A stretch of 42,670 bases of DNA from Labilithrix sp. GTDB taxonomy: Bacteria > Myxococcota > Polyangia > Polyangiales > Polyangiaceae. The notes below the pieces were generated by a model. The model ran no database searches, was not told the origin of the DNA, and worked only from the letters and a program-made list of their open reading frames with translations. A program made the translations under genes and the position numbers. Below are positions 7,926 through 16,758 of the stretch, piece by piece. The stretch's first letter is position 1; each line of letters begins with the position of its first letter. The stretch covers positions 1 through 42,670 of the forward strand of contig JAQBQL010000185.1 in NCBI GenBank assembly GCA_028287035.1, given 5' to 3'.

Positions 7926-8639
7926 TCACGCGAGCTCCACGATTCGGATGGGCAGATCCGCGCTCAGCTGCTTTCGCAGGAGCGGCATCGCCACGTTGTA
8001 GACGGGGGTTCCGACGCGGGTCCGCCCCTCGGGCGAGCCGCGGTGAGCGTGTCCATGGAAGGCCGCGGTGACCGGCCAGCGTTCGAGTGGCTCCTCGAGG
8101 CGGCTGCACCCGAGGAAGGGGAAGATCTCCTCGGGCTCGCCCTCGACGGTGGCGCGGATCGGCGAGTAGTGGAGCATCGCGACCCGCCGCTCGGTGCGGA
8201 GGCGCGCGAGGGAGGACTCGAGCTTGAGCGCCTCGTCGAGCGCCTCCTTCACGAAGCTCTTCACCGTCGCCTCGCCCCAGGGGCCGAGGGTGCCGCGGCC
8301 GAACCCGCCCGCGAAGCCCTTCACGCCGGCGAAGCCCACGTCGCCGACCATCTGGCTGTCGCCATCCATCATCTTCACGCCGGCGCCGGAGAGGATCTCG
8401 CAGACCGCCTGCGGCTGGCCCGACTCGAAGTCGTGGTTGCCGAGCACCGCCAGGATCGGCACCTTCACGCCGGCGAGCTCCTTCGCGAGGATCGTCGCCT
8501 CCTCGGGGAGGCCGTAGTCGGTCAGGTCGCCGCAGAGGAGCAGGACATCGATGCGACCCTCGAGCTGGTCGAAGATCGGCCGGAAGAGCCCGGCGCTGTC
8601 CTTCGTCACATGCAGATCGCCCACTGCGGCGATCCTCAT
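7926..8639 (-). CDS. Calcineurin-like metallophosphoesterase
   Basis: A 237-residue cytoplasmic metallophosphoesterase. All metal-binding motifs are visible: GDLH (7-10), LCGDLTDYG (about 35-43), LGNHDFE (about 66-72), LHYSPIRAT and AFHGHAHRG. It acts on a phosphoester of unknown identity. The ATG at 8639 is preceded by GAAGG about 10 bases upstream, a usable ribosome binding site; the frame extends 15 residues further but without a better start. It is the first gene of a likely unit with the PP2C gene and faces the nucleotidyltransferase gene across a 110-base divergent region. Confidence 0.87.
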   Translation of the reverse strand: MRIAAVGDLHVTKDSAGLFRPIFDQLEGRIDVLLLCGDLTDYGLPEEATILAKELAGVKVPILAVLGNHDFESGQPQAVCEILSGAGVKMMDGDSQMVGDVGFAGVKGFAGGFGRGTLGPWGEATVKSFVKEALDEALKLESSLARLRTERRVAMLHYSPIRATVEGEPEEIFPFLGCSRLEEPLERWPVTAAFHGHAHRGSPEGRTRVGTPVYNVAMPLLRKQLSADLPIRIVELA

Positions 8640-8749
8640 CGGCTTTCGCCCTTCGTTCTCGGCTGTGCGCGCAGGCTGCGTCATGGTCGCGGTGACGGTC
8701 GCAAGCTCCGTACCGCGACCTGGAACGAACCTTGAATCATTTGCGGGCG

Positions 8750-9592
8750 ATGCCCATCCTACCGGTCTCGGCGAAGAAGGTTGCCGCGCGTCGCATCCCC
8801 CTCAGCACCCGGCGAATGGTCTCGCTTCCGGCGAGCCAGTTCTACGGCGACACGCTCCGGACGCTGTCCGATGCGGGCGTGCCTTTCGTCGTCGGTGGGG
8901 CATTCGCGCTCAAGCACTACGCCGGCATCGGCCGGGCGACCAAGGACCTCGACGTCTTCCTGCGTCGTGAGGATCTCGACCGCGCGCTCACCGCGCTGCG
9001 CGAGAAGGGGTACCTGACCGAGGACACCTTCCCGCACTGGCTGGCGAAGGCCTGGTGCGGGGACAAGTTCGTGGACTTCATCCACGCCTCCGCCAACGGC
9101 CTCTGCCGGGTCGACGAGAGCTGGATGCGCCACGCCAAGGAGGTCACCATCTTCGACCAGCCCGCCCTCCTCTGCCCCATCGAGGAGGTGATCTGGAGCA
9201 AGTGCTTCGTCATGGAGCGGGAGCGCTTCGACGGCGCGGACATCTATCACTTGCTCGCGGCCAAGGGCGACACGCTCGACTGGACGCGCCTCGTCGCGAA
9301 CATGGGCCCGCAGTGGCGCGTCCTTCTCGGGCACCTCGTGTTCTTCTCGTTCGTCTATCCGCGCGAGCGCGCCAAGGTCCCGGCGTGGGTGATGGAGCAG
9401 CTCACCGCGCGGCTGGCGCAGGACAGCGAGGCCGAGGACGTCCCCGTCTGCAATGGCACCCTGCTCTCGCGCGAGCAGTACCTGTGGGACCTCCGCGAGC
9501 GGGGCTACGCCGATGCGCGCGTCCAGCCGCACGGCGCAGTGCCTGGCGAGCAGATCGAGCAGTGGACCGCGGCGATCGGCAAGATCCCCTGA
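8750..9592 (+). CDS. Nucleotidyltransferase-fold protein
   Basis: A protein of about 280 residues with the minimal nucleotidyltransferase signature VVGGAFALKHYAG...TKDLDVFLR: the GG loop at residues 49-50, the acidic pair Asp67/Asp69 and a possible third carboxylate in FVDF (Asp109). The rest is mostly helical, with LLCPIEEVIWSKCFVMERERFDGADIYHLL, a pattern also seen in AbiEii-like and other MNT-type proteins. No partner antitoxin gene lies next to it. Substrate and role are unknown. The start is uncertain: TTG at 8732 gives 286 residues, ATG at 8750 gives 280, and ATG at 8816 keeps the conserved core. No strong ribosome binding site decides it. Confidence 0.75.
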   Translation: MPILPVSAKKVAARRIPLSTRRMVSLPASQFYGDTLRTLSDAGVPFVVGGAFALKHYAGIGRATKDLDVFLRREDLDRALTALREKGYLTEDTFPHWLAKAWCGDKFVDFIHASANGLCRVDESWMRHAKEVTIFDQPALLCPIEEVIWSKCFVMERERFDGADIYHLLAAKGDTLDWTRLVANMGPQWRVLLGHLVFFSFVYPRERAKVPAWVMEQLTARLAQDSEAEDVPVCNGTLLSREQYLWDLRERGYADARVQPHGAVPGEQIEQWTAAIGKIP

Positions 9593-9627
9593 CCGGCCGC
9601 CGCGCGCCGGTGGTGGCCGAATTCGGG

Positions 9628-9633
9628 TAGGCT
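9628..9633 (+). promoter_or_regulatory. -10-like TAGGCT upstream of the TPR gene
   Basis: TANNNT hexamer 40 bases before the ATG at 9674. Unlike most unit heads here, this gene would have a leader of about 33 bases carrying a good Shine-Dalgarno (GGAGG at 9660-9664). A hairpin starts just after the hexamer. Confidence 0.3.
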
Positions 9634-9635
9634 CG

Positions 9636-9652
9636 GTCCCCAGGATGGGGAC
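9636..9652 (+). terminator. GTCCCC-AGGAT-GGGGAC hairpin
   Basis: A perfect 6-bp GC-rich stem with a 5-base loop between the nucleotidyltransferase stop (9592) and the TPR gene start (9674). It could end the upstream transcript or shape the 5' end of the TPR message. There is no T-tract. Confidence 0.35.
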
Positions 9653-9673
9653 GACGCCCGGAGGTCACCACGC

Positions 9674-12600
9674 ATGAGCGGGCGCGCGAGCGTCGCCAGC
9701 ATGCAGATCGAGGCGCTGCTCTCGACGCTCGACCTCGCCGAGGAGCCGAGCGAGCGCGCCGAGATCTTCGTCGACATCGCGCGCCGCTTCCGGACCGAGC
9801 TCGCCGATGGCGGACAGGCCATCGACGCGCTCCTCGAGGCCTGGAAGCTCGATCCCGTACTCGAGGCGGTGCTCGAGGAGCTCGAGCCGCTGGTCCGTGC
9901 GGAGGGCCGCTGGGGCGAGCTGCTCGAGACGACGCGCGCGCTCGCCGGCGCGGAGCAGGACCCGGCTCGCTCGCTCGCCTACTCCGAGGCGATGGTCCGG
10001 TGGCTCACCGGGGACGTCCCCGATCCCGACCTCGCGCGGCAATGGCTCGAGCGGATCCGTCAGGTGGACTCGACGCACTGGCAGGTGCACCTGATGCAAG
10101 CCGCGGCGTCACGCGAGCACGGCGACCTGAAGCGCGAGCTCGACGAGCTCGATCTGGCGGTCCTCTCGGCGCGCCGGCGGGACGACCGCGCGCGCATCCA
10201 CCTCACGATGGCCGCACGCTACCTGGACGAGCGCACCGCCAACCTGGCGGAGGCGAAGAGGCACTTCACGGCGGCCAGCAAGCTGTATCCGCGCGCGATG
10301 GAGGCGCTGCGCGGCCTCGAGCTCGTCGCCCAGCGCGAGAACGACAAGCAAGCGCTCGTCGACGTGCTCCGTCGCCAGGCGGACGCCGACCTCGCGGACG
10401 ACGAGCGCGTCGCCGTCCTGCTGTGGCTCGCGAAGCTCGAGGAAGAGGAGCTGAGGCGGCCGGAGCTCGCGGCGAAGACGCTGGAGCGGGTGCTCGCCGT
10501 CGTTCCCGACCACCCGGCCGCCCTCCAGGCCTTCGAGCGCGTCCTGACCGCGGCGCGCGCCTGGAGCGAGCTCGCGGTGGTGCTCGAGCGCGCGGCGCTG
10601 CACGGGTCGGATCCGGCGCTGCGGAAGGATCGCCTCGAGCGCCTCGGCGCCGTGCTCGAGGAAAAGCTCGGTGACGTGCGCGCGGCGCTCGCCACCTACG
10701 AGCGGATCGCCGCGCAGCTGCCCGAGGACGAGACGGTGCTCGCCGAGCTCGCGCGCCTCGCCGAGAAGGTCGGCGACGTGCCCGCGGCGGTGCGTTACCG
10801 GGAGCAGCTCGCCGACCTCGCGCCGGTGCCCTCGACGCGCGCGCGCATGCTCGTCATCGCCGGCCAGCTGCTGGTGCCGCTCGACGCGGCGTCGGCGCGG
10901 CGTCAGTTCGAGCGCGCCGCCGCGGCCGATCCCGGGAACCAGGCGGCGTGGAACGCGCTGCTCTGGGATGCGCGAGCCGACGGTGACGTGCCGCGTGCGC
11001 TCCGCTACCTCGAGGAGCGGGCGCGCGGTACGAGCGCACCGCGGGCCCGCGGCGCCGCGTACGTCGAGCTCGCCGACGCGCGCGCGAAGGCTGGCGACGA
11101 GGCAGGCGCCCGTGACGCGTACGAGCAGGCCGCGGCGGCGGATCCCGCGAACGAGGCGGCCGCGGTGGCGCTCGTGCCGCTGCTCGTCGATGCGGAGCGC
11201 TTCGCCGAGGCCGAGCAGCTGTGCGACGTCGCGGTGGCGGCGGCCGAGCGCGACAAGGATCACGACCAGCTCGTGCTCCTCCGCCGCGCGCAGGCACGCG
11301 CCGCCGAGGCGCTCGGCAAGCCGGAACGCGCGCTCGCCGCGATGCTCGCCGCCTACCAGGTCCGCCCGCGATCGCCCGACGTTCGCGAGGAGCTCGTCGA
11401 GATGGCGCTGCCGATGCGCGCCGACCCGAGGATCCTCACCGCGCGCGACGCGCTGCTCGCGATCGCCGAGCAGCCGGACGGGCTGTGCTTGCACGGCCGC
11501 GCGGGGCTCGCCGAGGTCCTCGCGCTCACCGGCGAGGGCGAGCGCGCCGCCGAGCTGTACCGGTCGGTGCTCGACGAGGATCCGGCGCACGAGGGCGCGC
11601 TCGCCGGTCTCTCCCGGCACCACGTCGCGGCCGGGAATGCCGGCGCCGCGCTCGGCCTCCGGCGCCAGCTCGCCGAGTCGGTGGCCGACCCGGACGAGCG
11701 GTTCGCGGCGCTCATCGTGGTGGCCGAGGCGGCCGCGAGGCTCCCCGAGAGCGAGGCCTTCGCCGCCGAGGTGTACGAGCTGGCCCGGCAGGTCCGGCCG
11801 CGCGACCTGCCCACCCTGCACAAGCTGCTCGCCCTCTACCCGAAGCAGCAGAAGTGGGCGTCGCTCTTCGACGTGCTGCGCGCGATCGCGGAGGTCGATG
11901 GCGACCCGCGCCGGCGGGCGAAGACGCTGATCACGATGGCGCAGCTCGCGGCGGCGGAGCTCGGGGACCGCCAGGCCGCGGTCCGCCACTACGAGCTCGC
12001 GCTCGATGCCGACGCGGCGCAGCTCGCCGCCTTCGAGAACATCGTGCGCCTCCTCACCCAGGATCGCGACTGGACGGGGCTCGCGCGCAGCTACGAGCGC
12101 ATGATCCGGCGGACCAGCGAGCGGCCGGGCGGCGACCCGGTGCTGCTGCGCGCCCTCCACAAGCAGATCGGGCTCGTCCACCGCGACCGCCTGAAGGACA
12201 GCGAACGCGCCCTCGCGGCGTACCAGGCGGCGGTGAAGCTCGACCCGAAGGACGAGCAGGCGCAGGTGATCCTTCGCGAGCTGCTCGCGCACACCGGTCA
12301 GAGCCAGGGCGCGGTCGCGGTCACCCTCGCGCGCGTCCTGCACGATCCGCTCGACCCTGCTCCCTACCCCGCGCTCTTCGATCTCCTCGAGGCGCAGGGC
12401 GACCGGGATCGCGCGCTGCGCGCCGCGTCGGCCATGGCATTCCTCGGCATCACGCACGCCGGGGCACGCGCCCTTCGTGCCTCGCACCCGCCGCCGTCGC
12501 TCGAGGCGGTACCGCAGGACCTCGGCTTCGAGGGCTTTCGCGACGTCCTCCACCAGGACCTCGACCCGCAGGTCACGGAGATCTTCGAGGCCGCGGCGCC

Positions 12601-13285
12601 GGCGATGATCGATCTCGTGCTCTCGCGCCTCTCGATCCGCGAGCGGCTCGGGCACCCCGGTCCGGCGCTCGAGGGCCATCCGTGGCTCCCGGTGGCGGTG
12701 ACGCGCGCCGCCACCATCCTCGGGGCGCCGCCGCCGCGCCTCCACGGACGGCGCGAGCCGGGCCCCGCCCTCACCGCGGCCCCGACCAGGCCGCCCTCGC
12801 TCGTCGCGCACCCCCCGGCGCTCGGCGGGATCGGCGCCGACGTCATCGCATTCCTGATCGGCAAGCGCCTCCTCGAGATCTCGCCGCCGCTCGTGGCGCG
12901 GGCGCTGTGCCCCTCGCTGACCGAGCTGAAGGCCCTCGCGCAGTCGGCGGCGCGCATCGCCACCGATCAGACGGAGCCGGGGGACCAGGCGCTCCGCGGT
13001 CACCTGGACCGCGCCGCGACGCTCCGCGTGCAAGCCGCGGTGCAGGCGTCGCGCGCCGCCGGCGGCAAGCTCGACGTGCTCACGTGGTCGCGCCGCGCCG
13101 ACGTGAGCGCCTGCCGCGCGGGGCTGCTCCTCGCCGGCGATCTCGAGGCGGCACGCTCCGGCATCGCGCTCGAGGCGCAGTCGCCCACCGACCTCACCCC
13201 GCGCGAGAAGATGAAGGAGCTCCTCGGGTGGTTCCTCGGCGACGAGTGCGGCGCGCTCCGCCGCCGCCTGGGCGTCGCCCTCTAG
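9674..13285 (+). CDS. Large tetratricopeptide-repeat protein
   Basis: A 1203-residue, largely helical protein with no signal peptide or membrane segment. From about residue 15 to 960 it is a run of degenerate 34-37-residue TPR units; readable ones include AERYLD-type helices followed by LYPRAMEALRGL, LPEDETVLAELARLAEKVGD, DPGNQAAWNALLWDARADGD, DPANEAAAVALVPLL, DPAHEGALAGLSRHHVAAG and DPKDEQAQVILRELL. The last 240 residues are not TPR: they contain a Pro-rich linker, then a domain with IGADVIAFLIGKRLLEISPP. The protein probably scaffolds other proteins. GGAGG lies 9 bases before the ATG. The MscS channel gene starts 2 bases after the stop, so the two are co-transcribed and may work together. 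Confidence 0.9.
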   Translation: MSGRASVASMQIEALLSTLDLAEEPSERAEIFVDIARRFRTELADGGQAIDALLEAWKLDPVLEAVLEELEPLVRAEGRWGELLETTRALAGAEQDPARSLAYSEAMVRWLTGDVPDPDLARQWLERIRQVDSTHWQVHLMQAAASREHGDLKRELDELDLAVLSARRRDDRARIHLTMAARYLDERTANLAEAKRHFTAASKLYPRAMEALRGLELVAQRENDKQALVDVLRRQADADLADDERVAVLLWLAKLEEEELRRPELAAKTLERVLAVVPDHPAALQAFERVLTAARAWSELAVVLERAALHGSDPALRKDRLERLGAVLEEKLGDVRAALATYERIAAQLPEDETVLAELARLAEKVGDVPAAVRYREQLADLAPVPSTRARMLVIAGQLLVPLDAASARRQFERAAAADPGNQAAWNALLWDARADGDVPRALRYLEERARGTSAPRARGAAYVELADARAKAGDEAGARDAYEQAAAADPANEAAAVALVPLLVDAERFAEAEQLCDVAVAAAERDKDHDQLVLLRRAQARAAEALGKPERALAAMLAAYQVRPRSPDVREELVEMALPMRADPRILTARDALLAIAEQPDGLCLHGRAGLAEVLALTGEGERAAELYRSVLDEDPAHEGALAGLSRHHVAAGNAGAALGLRRQLAESVADPDERFAALIVVAEAAARLPESEAFAAEVYELARQVRPRDLPTLHKLLALYPKQQKWASLFDVLRAIAEVDGDPRRRAKTLITMAQLAAAELGDRQAAVRHYELALDADAAQLAAFENIVRLLTQDRDWTGLARSYERMIRRTSERPGGDPVLLRALHKQIGLVHRDRLKDSERALAAYQAAVKLDPKDEQAQVILRELLAHTGQSQGAVAVTLARVLHDPLDPAPYPALFDLLEAQGDRDRALRAASAMAFLGITHAGARALRASHPPPSLEAVPQDLGFEGFRDVLHQDLDPQVTEIFEAAAPAMIDLVLSRLSIRERLGHPGPALEGHPWLPVAVTRAATILGAPPPRLHGRREPGPALTAAPTRPPSLVAHPPALGGIGADVIAFLIGKRLLEISPPLVARALCPSLTELKALAQSAARIATDQTEPGDQALRGHLDRAATLRVQAAVQASRAAGGKLDVLTWSRRADVSACRAGLLLAGDLEAARSGIALEAQSPTDLTPREKMKELLGWFLGDECGALRRRLGVAL

Positions 13286-13287
13286 CC

Positions 13288-14799
13288 ATGTTCACGTCCC
13301 TCGGCATCAGCGAGCGGTCCATCGACCTCGTCGGCTTCCTGACCGCGGCCGCCCTCCTGTCGCTCGCGCGCTGGCTGCTGCCGCCCGCCGACCGAGCCCG
13401 CGTGCGCCTTCCCTCGGTGTACCTGGTGCTGGCGCTCGTGTTCGGCCTCGTGACCTTCGCGCTCCCGGCCAGCGAGAACATCGGACGCATCTTCAACTTC
13501 CTCTACACGTTCTTCCTGCTCGCTTCGTGCGGACGGAGCCTCGTGCTGCTCGCGGTCGACGTCATCTTCAACCGGCAGACGCACCGCGCGCCGCCCCGCA
13601 TCTTCCGCGACGTGACCCAGGCGGTGGTCTACGTGATCGTGGTGCTGCTCACGCTCCGCGCGGTCGGCGTTGAGCCAGGGTCGCTGCTCACGACCTCCGC
13701 GCTGCTCACCGCGGTGGTCGGTCTCGCGCTCCAGGACACGCTCGGCAACATGGTGAGCGGCCTCGCCCTGCAGATGCAGCGTCCGTTCGAGGTCGGCGAC
13801 TGGGTGCAGTTCGACGCCGACGCGCGGCAGGTCGGACAGGTCACGGAGGTGAACTGGCGCGCCACCACGCTGATGACGAGCGACCTCGTCGAGGTCATCG
13901 TCCCGAACGCGCTGCTCGCGAAGGCGGCGATCCGCAACTACTCGCGGCCCTCGAGTGTCTCGCGGCGGACCGTCACCGTGCAGGCCGGCTACGAGGCCTC
14001 CCCCGAGTACGTGCGCGACACGATCACGCGCGCGCTCCACGGGATCGCGGGCGTGCTCGCCGATCCGCCGCCCTCGGTGCAGACGCGCAGCTTCGCGGAG
14101 AGCGGCATCGAGTACGTGGTGCTCTTCTACGTCGCCGAGTTCGCCGCGCGCGACCGCATCGACGGGCGGGTCCGCGACCGCATCTGGTACGCCATGCGGC
14201 GCGCCGGGCTCGAGATCCCGTTCCCGCAGCGCACGGTCCGCTCGATCGTCGCGACCGACGCCTCGAAGGCCGAGGAGCGGGAGCGCGAGCTCGCCCGCCG
14301 TGACGGCGTGCTCCGCTGCGTCGACTTCCTCGAGGTCCTTCCCGCCGACACGCACCGCATGCTCGCGGGAGACGCGGTGGCGCGCCTCTACGCGCCCGGC
14401 GAGGTCATCGTCGCGCAGGGCGATCCGGCGAGCGAGCTCTTCGTCGTCGACCGCGGCGAGGTCGTGATCGAGCTCCCGCGCGAGGAGCGCAGCCCGCGCG
14501 AGGTGGCGCGTCTCGGCAAGGGCTCGTTCTTCGGCGAGATGGGGGTCATGACGGGCGAGCCGCGCAAGGCGACGGTCCGCGCCGCGACCGAGTGCGCGGT
14601 CCTCGTCCTGGGGCACGAGGCCTTCCACGGCGCGCTCGCGAAGAACCCCGAGGTCATCGACAAGATCGGCGAGCTGCTCCTCGCGCGGCAGGCCGAGCTC
14701 GACGCGGCAGAGAACCGGCGCGACACCGTGATCGAGCCGCTCGCCGATCGGTCGAAGCGCCTGATCAGCCAGATCAAGAGCTTCTTCGACCTGAAGTAG
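13288..14799 (+). CDS. MscS-family channel with C-terminal cyclic-nucleotide-binding domain
   Basis: A 503-residue inner-membrane protein. Hydrophobic segments lie at about 14-31, 43-60, 68-93 and 110-125, followed by the pore helix (about 134-165) with LLTAVVGLALQDTLGNMVSGL and the beta-domain entry RPFEVGDWVQF (165-175). The alpha/beta MscS domain runs to about 320. Residues 350-480 form a cNMP-binding domain with LYAPGEVIVAQGD and the phosphate-binding cassette FFGEMGVMTGEPRKATV (414-430), Glu417 and Arg426 being the expected ligand contacts. This is the architecture of bacterial cyclic-nucleotide-gated MscS relatives (bCNG), some of which respond poorly to tension. It directly follows the TPR gene; the stop is 3 bases from the stop of a possible small gene on the other strand. 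Confidence 0.92.
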   Translation: MFTSLGISERSIDLVGFLTAAALLSLARWLLPPADRARVRLPSVYLVLALVFGLVTFALPASENIGRIFNFLYTFFLLASCGRSLVLLAVDVIFNRQTHRAPPRIFRDVTQAVVYVIVVLLTLRAVGVEPGSLLTTSALLTAVVGLALQDTLGNMVSGLALQMQRPFEVGDWVQFDADARQVGQVTEVNWRATTLMTSDLVEVIVPNALLAKAAIRNYSRPSSVSRRTVTVQAGYEASPEYVRDTITRALHGIAGVLADPPPSVQTRSFAESGIEYVVLFYVAEFAARDRIDGRVRDRIWYAMRRAGLEIPFPQRTVRSIVATDASKAEERERELARRDGVLRCVDFLEVLPADTHRMLAGDAVARLYAPGEVIVAQGDPASELFVVDRGEVVIELPREERSPREVARLGKGSFFGEMGVMTGEPRKATVRAATECAVLVLGHEAFHGALAKNPEVIDKIGELLLARQAELDAAENRRDTVIEPLADRSKRLISQIKSFFDLK

Positions 14800-14802
14800 C
14801 GC

Positions 14803-15021
14803 TCAGGCCGCGCGCGCGAGGTCCGCGGACGTCAGGCGCGGGAGCGACGTCAGCGTGACGAAGCAACGGAGACGGGCGCGGAGCAGGATCCAGTCGCGTT
14901 CGCTGACGAGCATGATGGCGAGCAGGTGAGCAAGGGTCGGACCATCGCTCCGCGCGCGACGGGTGCGCGACCGGCTGCGCAACTCGCGCGGCGCGCGGCG
15001 CGTGAGGCGGCGCCGAGGCAC
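14803..15021 (-). CDS. Possible small protein or gene remnant
   Basis: A 72-codon frame in the 303-base gap between the channel gene and prfC. The first 28 residues are Arg-rich and look like shadow translation, but the last 45 (DGPTLAHLLAIML...DLARAA) have a normal composition and GC-biased third positions, as in a real gene. The candidate start is GTG at 15021; there is no clear ribosome binding site. I do not recognise it. It may be the end of a decayed gene or a small protein. The rest of the gap shows nothing else I can name. Confidence 0.3.
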   Translation of the reverse strand: MPRRRLTRRAPRELRSRSRTRRARSDGPTLAHLLAIMLVSERDWILLRARLRCFVTLTSLPRLTSADLARAA

Positions 15022-15102
15022 CGGACGGTCCGAGGCGGGGGCGTCTTCCGGTGGATCGGAGGACGCCGCACCGCGCCACGCGCTTGCGCAACCCGGCGCG
15101 CG

Positions 15103-16740
15103 CTACTGCCGGTGGAGCACGCCGGTCGCCGTCTCGGCGAACTCGAGCTCGGCGCCGAGATCGCGGAGGGCGGCGTTGAGCTGCCAGTCGCCCGCGAAGA
15201 GCATGACCGGCCGCTCGCGAACGTCGACGACGACGGTGCCCGCGCGCTTGTCCTTCAGCCACTGGAGGTCGACGGTCTTGCCGTCCTTCCGCGTGATCCA
15301 GCGCGCGTGCACGCACTGCACCGCCTCGTAGCGGATCTTCACCGAGTACTCGTCCTCGAGGCGGTACTTCACGACCTCGAGCTGCAGCTGACCGACCGCG
15401 CCGAGGATCACGTCGCCGACGCGCGACTCCGGCGGCCGGTACAGCTGGATGGTGCCTTCCTGGGCGAGCTGCTCCATGCCCTTCTGGAGCTGCTTGCGCT
15501 TCATCGGGTCGGCCATGACGAGGCGCGCGAAGTGCTCCGGCGCGAAGCTCGGGATGTCCTCGAACTTGAACTCGGGTCCGTCGGTGAGCGTGTCGCCGAT
15601 CTCGAAGATGCCGGGATCGTAGACGCCGAGCACGTCGCCTGCGTAGGCGGTCTCGACGATGTTCCGGTCCTGCGCCATGAACTGCGTGGGGTTGGCGAGG
15701 CGAATCTCGCGCGACGTCCGCACGTGCTTCACCTTCATGCCGCGATCGAAGCGGCCCGAGCAGATGCGCACGAACGCGATGCGGTCGCGGTGCGCGCGGT
15801 CCATGTTCGCCTGGATCTTGAAGACGAACGCGCTGAAGCGCTCGTCGTCGGCGGCGATGTGCCCGGCCGTCGTGTCGCGCGGCGCCGGCGCCGGCATGAG
15901 GTCACAGAAGCTCTCGAGGAACGCCTCGAGACCGAAGTTGTTGATCGCGCTGCCGAAGAACATCGGCGAGAGCTCGCCCATCGCGAACTTCTGCGCGTCG
16001 AAGGCGTCGCCCGCGGACTCGAGCAGCTCGGCCTCGTCACGCAGCTGCTTGTAGCCGCGCGGCCCGAGCGCCTCCTCGAGGAGCGGATCCTCGAGGCCGC
16101 TCACCTTCACGGGCGGCATCTCGGCGCCGTGCGCGGCGCTCGACTTCGCGTGCTCGGCGTCGAACAGGTACACGCGGTGCGCGAGCCGGTGGTAGACGCC
16201 GCGGAACACGTCGTCGCGGAAGATCGGCCAGGTGATCGGATAGACGCCGATGCCGAGGACGTTCTCGACCTCGCCGACGAGCTCGAACGGATCGCGCCCT
16301 GGGCGGTCCATCTTGTTCACGAACGTGAAGATCGGGATCTTGCGCTGCTTGCAGACGCGGAAGAGCTTCTTGGTCTGCGCCTCGACCCCCTTCGCGCTGT
16401 CGAGCAGCATGACCGCGCCGTCGACCGCGTGCAGCGTGCGGTACGTGTCCTCGCTGAAGTCGGCGTGGCCCGGCGTGTCGAGCAGGTTCATCTGCAGCCC
16501 GCGATACGGGAACTGCATGACCGAGGTGGTGATCGAGATGCCGCGCTCGCGTTCGAGCTCCATCCAGTCGCTCACCGCCGAGGCGCGCCCGCGCTTTGCC
16601 TTCACGGCGCCGGCGGTCTGGATCGCTCCGCCATACAGCAGGAGCTTCTCGGTGAGCGTGGTCTTGCCGGCGTCCGGGTGCGAGATGATCGCGAACGTCT
16701 TCCGCCGGTTCACCTCGTGTGTGAGGAGGGCATCGCTCAT
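15103..16740 (-). CDS. prfC: Peptide chain release factor 3
   Basis: A 545-residue translational GTPase. G1 is ISHPDAGKTT (19-28), switch I lies around ERGISITTSVMQF (65-77), G3 is DTPGH (88-92) and G4 is NKMD (142-145). WMELERERGISITTS and the C-terminal QLQLEVVKYRLEDEY region are characteristic of RF3 and separate it from EF-G. RF3 removes RF1/RF2 from the ribosome after peptide release. Length is close to the usual 530 residues. The start is ATG at 16740 with GGAGG about 12 bases upstream in the 18-base gap after the large membrane-protein gene, so prfC is probably the second gene of that transcript. Confidence 0.96.
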   Translation of the reverse strand: MSDALLTHEVNRRKTFAIISHPDAGKTTLTEKLLLYGGAIQTAGAVKAKRGRASAVSDWMELERERGISITTSVMQFPYRGLQMNLLDTPGHADFSEDTYRTLHAVDGAVMLLDSAKGVEAQTKKLFRVCKQRKIPIFTFVNKMDRPGRDPFELVGEVENVLGIGVYPITWPIFRDDVFRGVYHRLAHRVYLFDAEHAKSSAAHGAEMPPVKVSGLEDPLLEEALGPRGYKQLRDEAELLESAGDAFDAQKFAMGELSPMFFGSAINNFGLEAFLESFCDLMPAPAPRDTTAGHIAADDERFSAFVFKIQANMDRAHRDRIAFVRICSGRFDRGMKVKHVRTSREIRLANPTQFMAQDRNIVETAYAGDVLGVYDPGIFEIGDTLTDGPEFKFEDIPSFAPEHFARLVMADPMKRKQLQKGMEQLAQEGTIQLYRPPESRVGDVILGAVGQLQLEVVKYRLEDEYSVKIRYEAVQCVHARWITRKDGKTVDLQWLKDKRAGTVVVDVRERPVMLFAGDWQLNAALRDLGAELEFAETATGVLHRQ

Positions 16741-16758
16741 CGGTTACGACGGAGGTGA

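Noticed and set aside
8750..9592. AbiE-type toxin-antitoxin system
   Set aside because: Only the nucleotidyltransferase-like protein is present; no AbiEi-like or other antitoxin gene lies beside it.
10109..13033. 974-codon minus-strand open frame
   Set aside because: It is antisense to the TPR gene, Arg/Glu/His-rich without domains; long antisense frames are expected at this GC content.
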